Of a stretch of 64,000 bases of DNA, positions 12,977 to 27,214 are shown one piece after another. Where the stretch lies: contig VXAY01004337.1 of the NCBI GenBank assembly GCA_013399855.1, forward strand, positions 1,212,068 to 1,276,067, in the 5' to 3' direction. Within the stretch, counting starts at the first letter, position 1. Every line of letters begins with the position of its first letter. The stretch comes from Oxyruncus cristatus. Its lineage: Eukaryota; Chordata; Aves; Passeriformes; Cotingidae. The notes under the pieces were generated by a model. The model was given only the letters and a program-made list of their open reading frames with translations. It did not search any database and was not told the DNA's origin. The translations under genes and the position numbers were made by a program.

Positions 12977-15900
12977 CTGAGAAGTGTAAGTACTGTGTTT
13001 TGCTATTTAAAACCATGACATGCCTTGTTCATGATAAACATGAAAGCCACCTTATGATATTTTTGTCCCCTTCCCTCCTGGAACTCTTGCAGGAAAGATG
13101 TGCCAAATGTTTTAATTTTTGTAATGTGATTTTCTAGTGATAAGTTTTTATCTTCAGAGCAGGAGATTCCCAATTTAAAAGCTACCCTTGTATCATGATT
13201 CTTTCCTAGTCTCTCTTCTCCTTTTTTAGTTCACCATTTCTTTTATTACTCTCTCTTCTGTTTCCAGCCTATAACCCCGGTTGTATTTTCTTTAAATAAT
13301 AACTTGGAGAACTACAACACAATATAATTCATACCCCTATCCTTGAGGATCTTTGTGGATGTGTAATAGGCTTGTAAATGTATCTAGCTATTTTTTAAAA
13401 AATCCATCCTCATCAAGCTAGGGAGTAGCTGCTACTGATGGATAATCTGTTCTTCATCTTCTTCCTAGTACTGCACCCAAATTCTTTGGCAGCTTGCAGA
13501 AACTTAGTGCTTGTTTTGGAATGTCTTTGATCATTGAGTTGGGGCCAGGACATTACATTCACAGCTAAGCTGTACCTTCTGCATTTGCCTTTTCTGCATC
13601 CACAGTGATGATTTCCATCAGTCTTTCAGTTCAGCTTGGTTGTGTTGCCCTGCAGCTGTTGATCAGAGAGCCTCTGTTCTCTAATATCTGGCAGCGCCCA
13701 TAGATGGTAATCACCACTGATGGGGACAAACGGAGGAATAGTCCATTTTCTATTAAATGAAAATACTTCTTAGTATTGCACAATAGATTGCAATCCATGA
13801 TTTCAGAACCTATATACAACATCCTCTTGGAGCAATAGCCTAAGCTGTGCACTCCTGCTTGATTGGTTTGTATGGGATCAGAAATGCAGCAGCTTAAACT
13901 GTAGGCTGAATGGAGAACAAACAGTTAAATACCTGGTTTGTCATTACTGATTCCTCTGCCAGCTTTTAACAAGTTTAATTCTGTATTATTCAGAAAAATT
14001 ACATATGCATAAAATGAATTTCTGTGGTTTGGGAATCAATTCCCTGGTTTCTCAAAAATCTTCTTAATCAGACACACATTTCTTCCATTACTCTAAATTT
14101 TTTTAACCCCATTAAAATAAGGTTAAAGCTGACTTATCTCAAATTTTATTAACGTCTAAGAAAATAAAAAGTCTTACAGTTTTTATAGTCAAGAAGGGCT
14201 TAATACCAATCTAGGTAAAATAATTAATTATGCAGAAGCTATTTTTAAAAAGTGTTAAGCTTCAGCTTTCTTTAAATAGCTTATTCACTGTAAAATTTAT
14301 ACAGAATTTCTGTGTCTTTATGATAGTAATTTTATTTTCCCATTCAACTACAGGCAAGTATATTTTTCTTTTCTGCTGTAGCATCCCTTTTTCCCTTCCC
14401 TTTTGTGGCATTTCCAAATAAATAAAACAGAGCAATCAGTGGTTCTTTAGAAAATACACAAAGGACTGAAACAAATACATCAATGAACTGTAGGCCTTTT
14501 GGTCTATTTCCTGCTCCACATGATATATTTAGCACTCATCAAGCTTTCAGAAGTTAATTGGAAGTCTTAAGTGTTTCCCTTATTTTGGATTTCATTCCCC
14601 TGATGCAATGAGAAACTAACAGCACTGAGAAACAGAAACTCTACTTGGCTTAGCACAGTGTGGTATACAAATGCACGGGTTTGAGTAGGTGAACCCTCAA
14701 CCTCAATGTATTTAGAATAGGTTTTCTTTAATACAATTGCAAAGTAAAAACTGAACAGATGCAAACACATGCAGTACAAGATGCAGAAGTTCTGTGAGTG
14801 GAAGACTATTGGCTCCCTGTTTGGCTGTTGGTGGCATTTAGGCCTGGAGCTAATGGTATTGGATTATTAAAGGTAATAGATATAAGGCTCGGTAAGGGCT
14901 GGGCATTGAAAGAGATGTATCAGATCCCATTAGCCAGGTACACAATGCTGGAGCTTGCAGAAGCTCAGGGGTCTTCAGCGTGACTTGAAGTTTGCGGGTG
15001 CTGTGCTCCTGTGCTCCTACTGATCCCATTCTCCAGTTCCTACCCTCTCGTTCCCTCCACCACTTCCTCTTTCCTTCCAGCCCTCCTCACAAGCTATTCT
15101 GATATGAAGCAGCTTCTTCCTTCTGTTTCAGAGAGCTGGAAGCCATCAGGAGAGGTAGTGGGAATGGAGAGTTTTCTTGCATGTGATTTTAGTCACTGGG
15201 TCATACATCCTTGAGTGCCTGCAGGAGTAATTGCAGAGGAAGAAATTCTTATGCCTTTCCACCCCATGACTGGGGACACTAAACGGGTTCTTGGGGAAAG
15301 GCAGGTATCAGCCTCCAACGTGATCAGCTATCAGAGGCAAACTGAAAATTTTCATCATTTTATTCTTGAACCAAATTTGGGCAAATTTCTCAAGGAATGA
15401 CCAAAGACAGAGTCTTAATGCCAGTCTTATACACACAGCCCAGACATACTTCAGATCCCCAACTCAAAACAGTAAGACATTGGAACTTCTCTGCTAAATA
15501 ATGTTATTTTTAATGTGGGTAAAATAAGATTCTCTCCTTAATGTCATTCTGAAAAATGGGTGAACCCTTTCTATTGAAAATTAAGCCTATGGCAGATATT
15601 TTAGGCTCTATTCTAACAATTACAGCTGAGCAAAGTGATAAGGCATCCTATAATTTTAAGAGTTGGACATTTTTCATTTTAGGCATTTTTACCTGAATTC
15701 CTTGTAGCTACATCTTCTGCTCTTGGTTTTAAAATAACAATCATCCTGTCAAGAATACTTGATATAAAGAAGGAAAAAAAGTGTTCATACAATAAATAAA
15801 ATAGTATTTGCCCAATAAGTAACAGTTACCCATCTAGTAGTGTTTCCACCTTTTCTCCCAGTTGGTCTTCCCCTGGAGATTAGTTCAGAGTGCCTACTTA

Positions 15901-18900
15901 AAGTATCATTCAACTATTGAGTTACAACTGATTGCCAAGCTGCTTCTTGATGCTCCATAGCTGTGGGTTAACCCCTCCCAACCAGACCCAGTATATCTCT
16001 AAACAGGAACCGCTTGAAGAAGCTTAGAAAATTTTACACAATATTTTACTTAGGTTGATGAGAGTTTAAAACTACATAATCTTGCAGAAGATCCCTCACT
16101 TTATTCTTGGAAGACAACACAGGAAAGACAGTACTAGAACTGGATGTCATCTGAAGATTACAAATTACATTGATCTTAAATATTTGCCATGAGACAAAGG
16201 TGACCTTAGTTGCTAGCTAACAAGACACCAGCACGGTTGAAAGCTAAAAGCAGGAACAAGCTGTAACACCATGTGAATTTTTCAAGAATGTTAGCCAGTC
16301 TGAGTATCTCCCAAAGCAGATGGATGAGAGGTTTACTTCTTCATCAGAGAGCACCAGTGGAGAGAGCAATGCCAAAACCAGTACAGCTTTACTACAAAAC
16401 CTTTCCAGAAAGGCTTGAATCAGACCGAGTTTGTACAAAAGTACTTGTGACTAATCTGTGTGTAGTTCCTAGTTATTAAAGGTGCTCCGTTTAACTTTTT
16501 TTTTTTGCTCAATTTTACTTAACAGAATTCAAGAACAGCAGAGTGGTTTCCCCCCCACCCTGTGAATTCCTACATTGATATTATTTTCACACTTTGTCAT
16601 TTTGAACAAGTAGTGCACAGCAGCTACCACTTGCCTTAAATTTTATCAGCTGTGGGAGACTTTGACAACATGAACAGAGACACTGTATGACACATTCTGG
16701 AAATTTATAGATTACTGTGCAAAGCCGTCTGTATTTGAAGGATTATTTTGGTAAGAAGGAAAATGTGGCTTCTCCTATCCTTCTATTACCTCTATTTCCT
16801 CCCCACTGTCCTGATATCTCCATTTCTATTGCTGCTAGTCAGAATTGATCCTCTCACCCTGAAGTGAGTAGTGGGACAGTGGTTTGCTAATGATAGTCAT
16901 TGCCTGAGAACTGCAAAAGTGCTTTGGAGAGAATCATTGAGAACAAACAGGTCCCACCTGTCAGCAAAAAACCCTTGTAACTATGGAGGTCAATATTCAA
17001 ATCCCAGACAACCTCTACTGGTGAATTTTTTACAGGCAGGTATTCTTCTCAAGTCTTGTTATTTTATCTGTAACACAGTGGATTGACAGTGAAATGGTAA
17101 AAATGAGGGTTTTCAGATCCTTCTGTGCTGTTCAAGTCCAACAATATCACTGGCATCAGCATGAAGTTCAGTATCCTTAGTGACAATATGCTAAAAAGTG
17201 TAATTTTAGCTACAGGAGACCAACACATCTATCAGATGATAAGTTTTTGGCATGAATGTCTGCTCCAGTTAATAAGACTGAAATGTCCCAATAACTTGAA
17301 ATCCTAAAAATGTATCTCCCATTTCATGGACTGCATGCAGGCAAAGGGGCTTCCCCTAGCCAAGTGGTGTTTTGATGACCCCGAAATCTTCAGAAAGAAA
17401 GACCAGTTTAGGAACACTTATCATGTTCCAATTTTACTGAAGCAGCAACTTTGCAGGTCAGTATCTTCAAGGAGCTCTTGGTAATATGTGATGTGGGTTA
17501 CACTGGCTACAAAGAGGAAAGAAGGTGGCTATAACAGTTTTAACTACAAAACTTTTCTAAATTGTGCTAAATTTTGTATTGTGTTTTGTTCAGTACCCCC
17601 CATAATATATTTCTTGTCATGTCAGGGTTCAGGTTTAGTAAGTCTCAATAATATGCTGATCCTCATACTTATTCAACATGACAACAAATTTTATCATAAA
17701 GACATACTCCTTTTGACAGTAAACCTCCAAACAGAAGCAACATGATTCTTCCTCAAAGTATCTCACCAAATTAGAAAAACAGAAAAACAAGAAAGCAGAC
17801 CTACCAGCTCTTAGTAATGAACATAGGGGATGTAGAGAGGGGACCATGAAGTTAAGGTATGCCCATCAGATATTCAATAATTCGGGGATAAAAAAAAAAA
17901 AACTCTTTGAAAAAAGAACCATTAGACAATTTTATAGATGTGGAATAGCATTTCCTAAATGTGTATCCATTTTTCTGACTTCTAACTTTTGGAGGAAGAG
18001 TGCAGGAAATTTTTGTTTTACCTGATCACATGTCAGAACTTAACCTTCAAAGATGAGATTGAGAGTTGATCAACTACAGTGTGATATACAGCATAAGTAA
18101 TCAATTTGGTTTGAGAACAGAATGTTCTTTGCATTTTGAAAATAGACATTTTCCATGCAGTTTTTTTTGAAATATAAAAATTACAAGCACTGTTTTTACA
18201 ATATGAAGGAAAAGAAGTAATGATGCATATTCATGCCATTTTGCAAGTTTATCTGTATCTTCTCCAGTATAGTTGCTGACTGTATTGTTATGCCAAAGTA
18301 CTGGAATATGCTCAGGGCCTCATGGCAGTAAGTTTAACATGTTGTGTCTTGCTCTTCAATTTTATGTGTAAACAAATGTAGTACCTTGACTTGGCACAAA
18401 AATTCCTCATCAAGAGTTTCCTTTTTTTTTTTTTTTTAAATAATTTGCTGGTGGGGATTACATTTTCCATAAACTTCTACTCTGTTTGAAGATGAGAATT
18501 ACACTGACTCATATATTACAATTGTTACAGTACACTGTGAGGCTGATGCAGTGGAAGAAATACTGTTCTTAGATAGTTGTCACTGTATCATTTTATTAGA
18601 GAATATTATCTGCTTTGCTCACATATAATATATGTGGTTAGAAAAATGTAAACTTTGTGCCAAGAACAGATATGTGAGCTGTATTAACAACTAAGCTGAG
18701 AGCTTAATGACTATCTTGAAAGTTTAAAATGATGTTTTAGTAGCTTTTACCCATATAATAAAAAATAAATTCTTCAGCTGTTTAGATGAGAATGTCAGCA
18801 AGTAGCCACAAATTGCAGGCTTTTATATAAAAAATATAAAACCTCCCTAAAGTGTTTAAACAAATGTCTAGCATGCAACAACTGCTAAAGTAAGCAGCTC

Positions 18901-21309
18901 AAAAGCAAGGAGCAGTGAAAAGCAGAAGCCCTGTGTAACACAGCACATAGATTATCGAACATGAGTGATATGCAAGGGCAAAACATTTTTTTTCTGACCG
19001 CAAAATAACACAATACATACTTAACAAGAACAAGTAAATGAGATCAAAGTGCTTTTTGTTAACATTTCTGGCAGATTCAGCATTTGGCAGCCATTGTGTC
19101 AGTGTTAAAACTAATCTGTAAGAACAAGGAGGGATCGCATTCGTTTGGAGAGACCTCCCAACCTGAGAGCTGTTCAGGCTCCACCTTGCACTAACAGGAT
19201 GCTGCTCGGGTGGGCCTGGCATAGTTCCAGTTTGCTACATGAACCTCTGTCAGTTCAAACCGGGGCTGCCTATGAAGTTAATACAGTTATTTACACTGAA
19301 CGAGCAAGTATAAGCAGCACCACAAAGTAAAGCGTTATCTTCTAAACATACCCTCAGAGAGTGGTGGAGAGATGTGGTGGGAAGGAAAGCAGTGGGACAG
19401 CACAGGAGACCTCCGCCCCTGGTCTGCTCCAGAGGGGAGACCAAAGTAGATTTCCCTGCACATGATGCCTCTCAGCTTCTGCAGAAAGCATGGCTGAGAT
19501 CAGACTTCATCTGTCCTATAGATAACAAGCGTGTCTGCTTCCAGGTCTGTAACATCAGGACAAAGGTGTCTGAGAGCTTTGCTGAGTCCTTGCCTGCTTT
19601 CTGCTGCTGTCACTGTGCCCCCTTCCCACCAGCAGCATGGTGGGAGGTTCGGTTTTACAGAACTGAGTGATGGATTTAAAAATACCCTCACTGCAAAAAC
19701 ACATTTCCTGCCCAGCTATCTGCACCATTCCTGTGCTGCGCCTGCCTTGGCCCTTTTTCACGTCTTTCCGCCAGACCCCTCAGGCTCCCAGTGCCTCAGA
19801 TTCAGAGTTTGCAGATGTGACTCTGTGACTCACTTCTAGACATGCACTTTCACCTGGAATGTCACAGGATTCAGACCTTTTCCTGATGGGCTAAATCAGT
19901 CTGTCCTGAAACCTTACATTTGAAATACTATAACCTATGTTTAATAAGCAAGGACTCTGAGGTGTCCCCACCAAGATGGCCAATAACATCTGGTGGAGGT
20001 CTCACATGTTGGCCCTGGCCTCTTATTCCTGGCCTGCAGTGCCTCACTGTCTCTGGCTTTTCCATCATCCAGGCTCACTTAGCTGAACTTCCCTTTGCTT
20101 AGGTGGAGAAACAACTTTGCTGAGCTGGAATAAGGTCATCTCATCCAGCACGAAAAAGTCAGAGCCATACCTAACAAGGCAATCAGCCACTACACTTGCA
20201 CAGCGCTAGTCCCAGGCTTAGCTGGTGCTTTACCCTAAACAGAAGTCCTCCATTTAGATTTGCTCCTATGTTGCCCTCAACTTTCATAAACACCCCAGGT
20301 CATACAGACATAGCTTCTACCACCATGAACACACAAACTTCTCTTCACCTATCATGTGTACTTCCCTTGGGTGTCAATTAAAATCAAAGAGTTTCTTTCC
20401 CCTCCTAAGTCAGAGAGATCCCTGCACTGTGAGCATGAAGGTGGAGTCATGCTGGAAGAGAGGGCTTCAAACTCAGGAAGAAAAGCTCCTGTCCCTCTAG
20501 AAATGGAGAGAACAGAGACTGCTTTCATTTCCCTGTTCTCAGAGTCACAGTACCTGTGGGTGAATCCAGACTGTCCGTGACATGACTGCACACCAGAGCC
20601 AAGAGGATGGTGAATGTGATCCAGTATAAACAGAGAAGAGGGAAAGGAGGGTGACAGCTTTCAAAAAGGGGCTGCAAATGCCAGCGTTCAGAAGTGGGAG
20701 GAGGAGTGAGGCAGCCAACGTGGCATGCAGCCGAGCACCGCTTGGTCCCTGAAGCCTGCTCTATGTCCATGCCAGGAGGCACGAGAGCTGAACACTGTGA
20801 CAACTGCTACAGGCTGCTGCAAGCAGCCAGTGGCTATTTGCAGCCCCTTTGGATTTTGTGCTACATAGACATATCTCATCCATGTTCCATGTGCCAGTAA
20901 GGTGCCCTCAAGCTAGCCTCCTAGTGATCCAGCAGCTGGAAACAAGGAGCACTTTATGGCCAAGCACAGACCTGCTGAGACTAGAGACCTCACAGCAATC
21001 ATGGCTACCTCCCCTCATTCATGTAGCTGAAACCTCTGTAAATAGCTGTTCCCAGCACCAAAATGAGTTCTCAGCTTTTTTTTTTTCCCAGCTTCTTTCC
21101 CCCTTTTTTCTTTTTTCCTTCACTCACCAAGTTAAGTTTCTACCAATGTTTCTGAGGGAAACACTACAGTAGCTCCTTTAAGCCTAGGATGCTGGTGGCT
21201 GCTGAGGAAAGGAGCCCTCAAGGTACGGTGGGGAAATTAAGGAAATATTGGTCTTCAGGCGTAGCTGTTAAGGACTATGGACTTTGGCTGACAGCAGAGA
21301 CAAAACTGC
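12977..21309. other. Unique non-coding sequence
   Basis: AT-rich and without a supported gene or named repeat. The segment holds short homopolymer runs, such as T16 at 18422-18437. From about 19.1 to 21.2 kb the sequence is GC-richer, with overlapping open frames of 60-107 codons on both strands. None shows a domain, and pairs of opposite-strand frames cover the same bases, so I leave them uncalled. Confidence 0.5.
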
Positions 21310-21945
21310 CACAATATTCAAGGCAAGGCCACCCCAGTGCAGAGCAGAGTGGGACAATCCCCTCCCTTGATGGGCTGGTGATGCTTTGCCTGGTGCCCCC
21401 CAGGACACAGTTGGCCCTCCTGGCTGCCAGGGCACTGCTGACTCATCTTCAACCTGCCATTGACCAGGATCCCCAGGTCCCTTTACATGGTGCTGCTCTC
21501 CAGTGTTTTTTTCCCAGCCTGTATGTACACCCAGGGTTGCTCCTTCCCAAGTGCAGAATCTGGCACTTGCCCTTGTTAAACTTCATACAGTTGGTATGAA
21601 GGCTGCCCTTGAGGGAGTCCAGAACTCCTTGCAATTTAGTATAATTGGCAAACTTACTTGGTATACCTTTGAGTCCTGCATCCAAGTTGTTTAGGAAGAT
21701 GTTGAAGAAAACTGGCCCTAAAATAGAGCCCTGCATAACCCCACTAGTGACCACCAGATGTATGCTGGACAGTTTGTCCAGAAGAATACCATGAGAGAAA
21801 ATATTAAAAGCTTTACTGAAATCCAAAAGGATTAAATCAGTTGGCTTCCATTGATCAACTAGGTGGGTAACCTAGTTGCCATAAAATGAAACTAAGTTTG
21901 TCACACAGGACTTTCCCCTCATGAACTTGTGCTGACTGTGACCAG
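21310..21945 (-). mobile_element. CR1 LINE, internal reverse-transcriptase fragment (antisense)
   Basis: An internal piece of CR1 ORF2 on the minus strand. A residual open frame at 21449-21826 keeps reverse-transcriptase landmarks: a start like LDFSKAF, the VTSGVMQGSILGP block, then a FNIFLNNLD block, and CR1's MKFNKGKCQILHLGRSNP. Upstream on the minus strand, the frame ending at 21872 still shows RGKSCVTNLVSFY. The catalytic F-A-D-D box is replaced by F-A-N-Y at 21641-21652. Roughly 30 codons between LLDKL and VTSG are missing compared with the usual CR1 spacing. The element's 3' tail is also absent, because similarity stops near 21310 inside ORF2. The copy is dead and truncated at both ends. 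Confidence 0.88.
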
Positions 21946-24900
21946 TGGAGAAAACTCTGCCTGTTGTCCCTCCAGGTTTGCTCCTTCCAAATCTCACAGA
22001 AAGTGAGAGAGCCACACAGAGAGTGGTGGCAGTAGCACCTTCAGTGAGGCTCCATTTCCTGTTCTTCCTCCTTCCGCTCTCCCTTGCTGTTGGAAGTGCT
22101 GTGCAGGACATGTACTGGATGAGAAGGTCCTGGTGTGGCAGTCAGACTGCAGCATGTCAGTCCAGGGTCTCCTCGAGAATGGCTGAATGCCTGCTCCTGT
22201 GCTCTCCAGTAAAAGCTCAGGTGATAGCAGAGGAGATCCTGGCTATGGCTGAAATAGCTAGCCAGAGTTCCTCACCTGTCAGGGGATAAACAGCCCTAAA
22301 CAGCAGGAGAAGTACAATGAATTCATGATGTCTACACAATTTGCGTGCTGGACTATTTCTATGGCTTTTACCAGAAAAGAACTCTGGAAAGTTGAGGCAG
22401 ATCAGCCAGAAATGTCAACAGTAAAGCATTCATGATGAACCACAGAGGCCTTCAGCACAATAGAAGTAGGAAAAAATGCTCCTTGTTGTCAAAAAGTAGG
22501 CTGAACTGAGACATTAGTCCATAGATGACTGTAACAGAAACTGCAAGGAAAAGTACTCTGACCCCTTTACTGTGTGTCACAAATGAAATAAAATGGGGCA
22601 AAGACCTTACGAGTCTCAAATCTCAGCTCTTTTTCCACATAATGACACTCTCATGTCAGCCTTGGCAACTGAAAAATATACAGCAGGAATATTACCTTTC
22701 ATTTCCTGCTGTTAGCCTTCATGGCTGTCACTCCCATATCTGGAGCATGGTCCTCTGCACCTGTTTCATTCCTTTTATAGCTGCAGCACTGAAAAGGAGC
22801 CAGCCCCTTTGGAGGGATAACTCACAGTTATCACTAGAAATAAAAGGAAAAAAAAAAAGTCCTTGTTGCTAAGCATCATCATACAAACCTTCTGAGAGTA
22901 ACTCTGCGTACGTGTAGTCTCAAACGGTCAGCGGAGATATTCCCCCAAGGTTTAGTTGTTACATATGAAGAGGATGAATAATTTGCTTTTAAAAATTTCA
23001 GAGTCCCTGGCGGTTAACAGATGTGATCTGTTGCAGTGCTTTGGTACCAGAGGAATTTGGGAGAGTTGGAACTTAAATTCAGTGATGTTTCAGAAGAATA
23101 AATATGTGAAATGTCATGGAGATGATTCAACGTTTTTAACAATGTGCTGAACCTAATGATGGCATTCCCTTTTTCTGCTCCACAGAGAAGATGGCACATA
23201 ATATGGACAGATGGCTAAGGGGAAGATCACTGAGTGGGTCCTCTTAACACATGGAAGAATGAAGGACCTGCCTCTTGGTTAGTGTGGGACCACTACTGAG
23301 GTTTACAGAATGGAACATCTGCTTAGGCCACGGCCAGTTAAAGAGTCTTTACCATAAAGGACAAAGATGCCCTGTTTTCAAAGATAAGATGTTTGTCCTT
23401 TGTGATTATTTTCCAGGTGTGTGAATACCCATTTCAGAAGAGACCAGATCCTTGTAATCTAGCCTCCTGCTGGGGTTACATATAAACCAAATTAGGCTAC
23501 AATACTTACTGCCCAGCTGGCGAGCTGTGGCTACAGCACTCTGTGTGGGACATTACTGAAACCCGTGAGTTCATAATCACGGTTCTTTAAGGACGGTGAC
23601 ACTGGGGTTTCATTCAGATAAATGCATTTAACCCTCAAGCAGGGAGGTTGTCCATAATAAAACATCAGAAGATAATTTTAGTTCAAGGTGATGCTGGATA
23701 GAATCAGACATAACCCAAGTTCTCATTATACCCCAAATCATAGGCTATGAGTCTGAACCAAAGGATTCTTCAGCTGAGAAAAAACAGCCTTGAAAGACTT
23801 CAAGCAGCATGCAAGATATTTTTTGTGGTCCTCTGTGCTTCAACCTTTTGATCCATATAGAAGAGGTAAAATATTACATGGAAGTTTGATAATCTTGACA
23901 CTGTTTTTCGGCCTGACTGAAAGGACTGCAATGCTTGAATTTTGAAGGACCAGTTTCTCTAAGATTCATTGATTTCATAAAAAAGATGAGGTTCAGGCAA
24001 GCCTCCACACTTGTATCTCCTTTGCCAGATAGATTGCTGGAACCTCTGACCTATTCCCACAGTTTCCTACTGAAACTGATCTTTTTGCATATTTTCTCTT
24101 CATCTGGCTCTGCACTTTGACCCCATTATACATGCACCTCAGCTTAAGTATACTGAGAGCTTCTCTCATTTTTTCAGCTACAGAAACAGTTTCTGGTCAT
24201 TTCAGCAAAATGTCCTGTTGCTGAAAATTGTTATTGGAAGTTTCCTCTCTTTACCTCAGCTGGTATCAGAAATAATTGAACAATTAGCCTAGAGGGTAGA
24301 TGTTCTGTCCTATTCAATCCCTTGTTGTGTTCAATACTCTTACAAAAAAGTCTCCTTGAATGAGACTGTAAATGTTTTTTTTTCTGGTTAACATCAGTTT
24401 TCTCGTTTTCATTGTTAATTGAAGAATGGAAAGGTGAGTCATAGGGATCTGCTGCTGATGGGCAACAGGTCATTTCTCAGAGTAAGCTGGGGCAATAGAA
24501 GTTGATTGTTTGCTGGGTGATACAGATGGTCCTTCTGTGAAGTATGAGGAGAAAACTGTTGGCTGAGTGATAAGCATCTTGAGAGAAGTATAGAGAAAAT
24601 AATTTTGGTTGAGGAAGTTTGAAGTGTTATAGGGGTAAAAGGCATTAAAATCCTCTCTGTAACTCACAATTCCAAGCATTTCATGCAGTCAACAGTGGCA
24701 TGACAGATGAGTAGAGCTAAGTAGACAGAGACAGTGTTCAGGAGAGAATTAAAAATAATAAAATAGTCCAATTTGTGAATTCAAACACACATTTTATTTC
24801 CCCGCATCAGAACTCAGAATTTTTCTGGAAAAAACCCAAAAGAATAGATTTGGCAAATCCCATTACAAACAGGAAGAATTACTTGAAATGAAAAGGAATT

Positions 24901-26778
24901 TTGAAACTGGTTTAACTGCTAATAAACCATACCAAGTACAGTAAAACAGAAAACATAGAAGAGAAAGAATTCACATAACTGGCATTCACCTCATTTGCAG
25001 TCCTGCCTTAAAAGAGAGATTATTCATAGTACTTCTACCATCCTAGAAGGCCTTCATGCAAGGGTTATGGTGCCCAGCTTATTTACATAAAATAGCTTTA
25101 TTTTTAGATGCATTGTATAACTGCTGTCAAGGAGAGCTTCTGATGCTCAGTATCTCTGCATATCAAGAAAACTTCAACTGGTACATGCTTATTATTTGCA
25201 ATCCTGCAGTAAGGCTCACAACTCGAGAAAATCAATGCAGCCAACCTCAGTGATTTAAAAAGTGACTCTTAGGATTATTTTTGTTGCTCTTCAAGAAACA
25301 GTTTGTGGTACTTCTTTTCAACCAGCAGAATGTTTTCATCTTTTGTTGGAGAAGATTCCTGATGTGGTTGAAGAGAAAAATCTCAAAAATGTGACCCCTC
25401 ATGTTTCAGAAACCAGACTAGACATAAGAAGACTTCAAATGATTGTTTTTCTAATCTTATTATTTCAAGGTCAGTATCATGATAGGGTGATCATGCAACA
25501 AATTTAGGAAGTCTAGAGCTGACACTAACAAAAACATTAACCATATTTACATTAAAAGTTATTATCCAAAATGGGATGATTAATTATACTATTTAAATAT
25601 AAGTACATTCTCTCTTTCAAGAATATTTAACTTAAATGTGATTCTATTTACAATAAAGGAATAAACAGTGAAGACACAGAAAATCCCATTGCTTGTATAC
25701 TTTTTTTGTGTGTGTGTAAAGAGAGGAAATAGAGTAACCAAGAAGCAGATAAATAGCAATAGATAATACATTAAGAGAGCATTTGGTTATAATATCTTGT
25801 ATTTTCAGACTTCATTATTTTTTAACTGTTTCACAGTTAATTCACTGTGGTGAAGTGCCCAGGTCAATCAATAAGCTAGATGTGTTTTTAAATGAAATTT
25901 AAAAAGTAGATAAAAAATAATGGAAATGGATTTTAGTAATTCCAGCTGTAAAGCAACATGTAGAGGAAGGAGACTTTTCTTACTTTACCTGCAAATTAAT
26001 TGAATCCCACTGAAGGAAATGGAAGGTCAGAAAGCTGCAACTGGAAGAGCTAGGAGAATGATTTTGACTTTGAAGCATGGATGAACTAATTCTAGAATTG
26101 CATCTGTACAAATGAAGCTAGCATAAGTGGTGAGAAGCAGAAAAAGGAGGAGTCGTGTCATTTTAAACATGTTAGTCCAAGCTAGGCTCAGATGTCTGGC
26201 AATTAATGAAGGATACTCTTCCTGAAAGGAACAACATTTTCGATGAATTAAGTGAAAACTTATTTAAAATGTCTTAAAAAGCAACATTTTCTTCCATTTG
26301 ATGTTGAGGGAGCTGGAATTCCTGAAGGAATCTTGGTTCTTTATTTAGACATGGAATTAGCACATTAGATGTCAGAAATTACACCAGTGCTAGTAAATGA
26401 AACATATCCGGCGGTGCTCTCACGCATGTGAGCCAGCTGGCCAGGAGCATCCATGTCTGTTCTGTGAGTCTCCTCAACCACCAAACTGGGAGGCCCATGC
26501 ACAAGCTTCCTCCCAGGAACTAGCCTTAGAAAATTTTGTTACCAAGACTGTGTCTCGGAAATGCATGACAGAGTGAGACAGCCAAAAATGTGCTGGGGAT
26601 GGGAATTAGCTGTTCAGCAGTGGGATAGTTGGGCTCCAGCTTCCAGGCACAGTTAAATTTTCCCGATGCCTAAAGCCTTGTTCGGAAGCCCAGTCCAAGC
26701 ACTCAACTGTTTTAGGCAGCTAAAAGAATTCTGACTGCCAGGGTAGTATGTCTTCTCCTTGATAATTCAGCTAAATTG
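21946..26778. other. Unique non-coding sequence
   Basis: No supported gene. Open frames at 21945-22289 and 22525-22872 (plus strand, 114 and 115 codons) have no recognisable motif. The first begins in the flank of the CR1 fossil. A perfect 10-bp inverted repeat (AAAGGACAAA at 23356-23365, TTTGTCCTTT at 23392-23401) could form a small hairpin but has no known meaning. Confidence 0.5.
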
Positions 26779-26819
26779 ACCCTGAGATCAGCTCAATTGA
26801 TTAAAGCACAGCGGTAATA
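26779..26819 (+). mobile_element. tRNA-Ile-derived SINE, 5' half (split by a CR1)
   Basis: The head of a SINE related to tRNA-Ile. The block ATCAGCTCAATTGATTAAAG corresponds to the D-arm and A-box region of tRNA-Ile (TAGCTCAGTTGGTTAGAGC), followed by CACAGCGGTAATA, which leads into the anticodon loop. The rest of the SINE resumes at 27215 after a CR1 insertion. The family resembles the passerine TguSINE1 from memory. The arms are mutated and could not fold into a working tRNA. Confidence 0.72.
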
Positions 26820-27214
26820 GAGGCTGAGGGAGCTGGGGTTGTTTAGGCTGGAGAAGAGGAGGCTCAGGGGAGACCTCATCACTCTCTACAACTATCTGAG
26901 AGGAGGTTGTAGCCAGGTGGGGGTTGGTCTCTTCTCCCAGGCAACCAGCAGTAGGACAAGAGGGCATGGCCTTAAGCTGTGCCAGGGGAGGTTTAAGTTG
27001 AATATTAGGAAGAAAATCTCATGGAAAGAGAAATCAGATATTGGAATTGGCTGCCCAGGGAGGTGGATTCACCATCCCTGAAGGTTTTTAAGATGAGACC
27101 GCATGTGGCACTTAGTGTCATGGTCTAGTAACCACAGCAGTGTTGCATCAAGGGTTGGACTTGATGATTTCGGAGGTCTTTTCCAGCCCAGTTGATTCTA
27201 TGACTCTATGATTC
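26820..27214 (+). mobile_element. CR1 LINE, 5'-truncated 3' end, nested in a SINE
   Basis: A classic 5'-truncated CR1 in plus orientation. It opens inside the end of ORF2: the frame at 26839-27081 reads [19 protein letters not shown] and later [11 protein letters not shown], both matching the C-terminal ORF2 region. The 3' untranslated part follows (GGTTGGACTTGATGATTTC near 27153) and ends in the CR1 tail TTGATTCTATGACTCTATG plus ATTCT at 27192-27214. The 5-base word TAATA occurs directly before (26815-26819) and overlapping the end (27215-27219), consistent with a short target-site duplication. It is non-autonomous and interrupted by stops. Confidence 0.93.

Noticed and set aside
21189..21599. 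136-codon plus-strand open frame as a gene
   Set aside because: Most of it is the antisense strand of the CR1 fossil.
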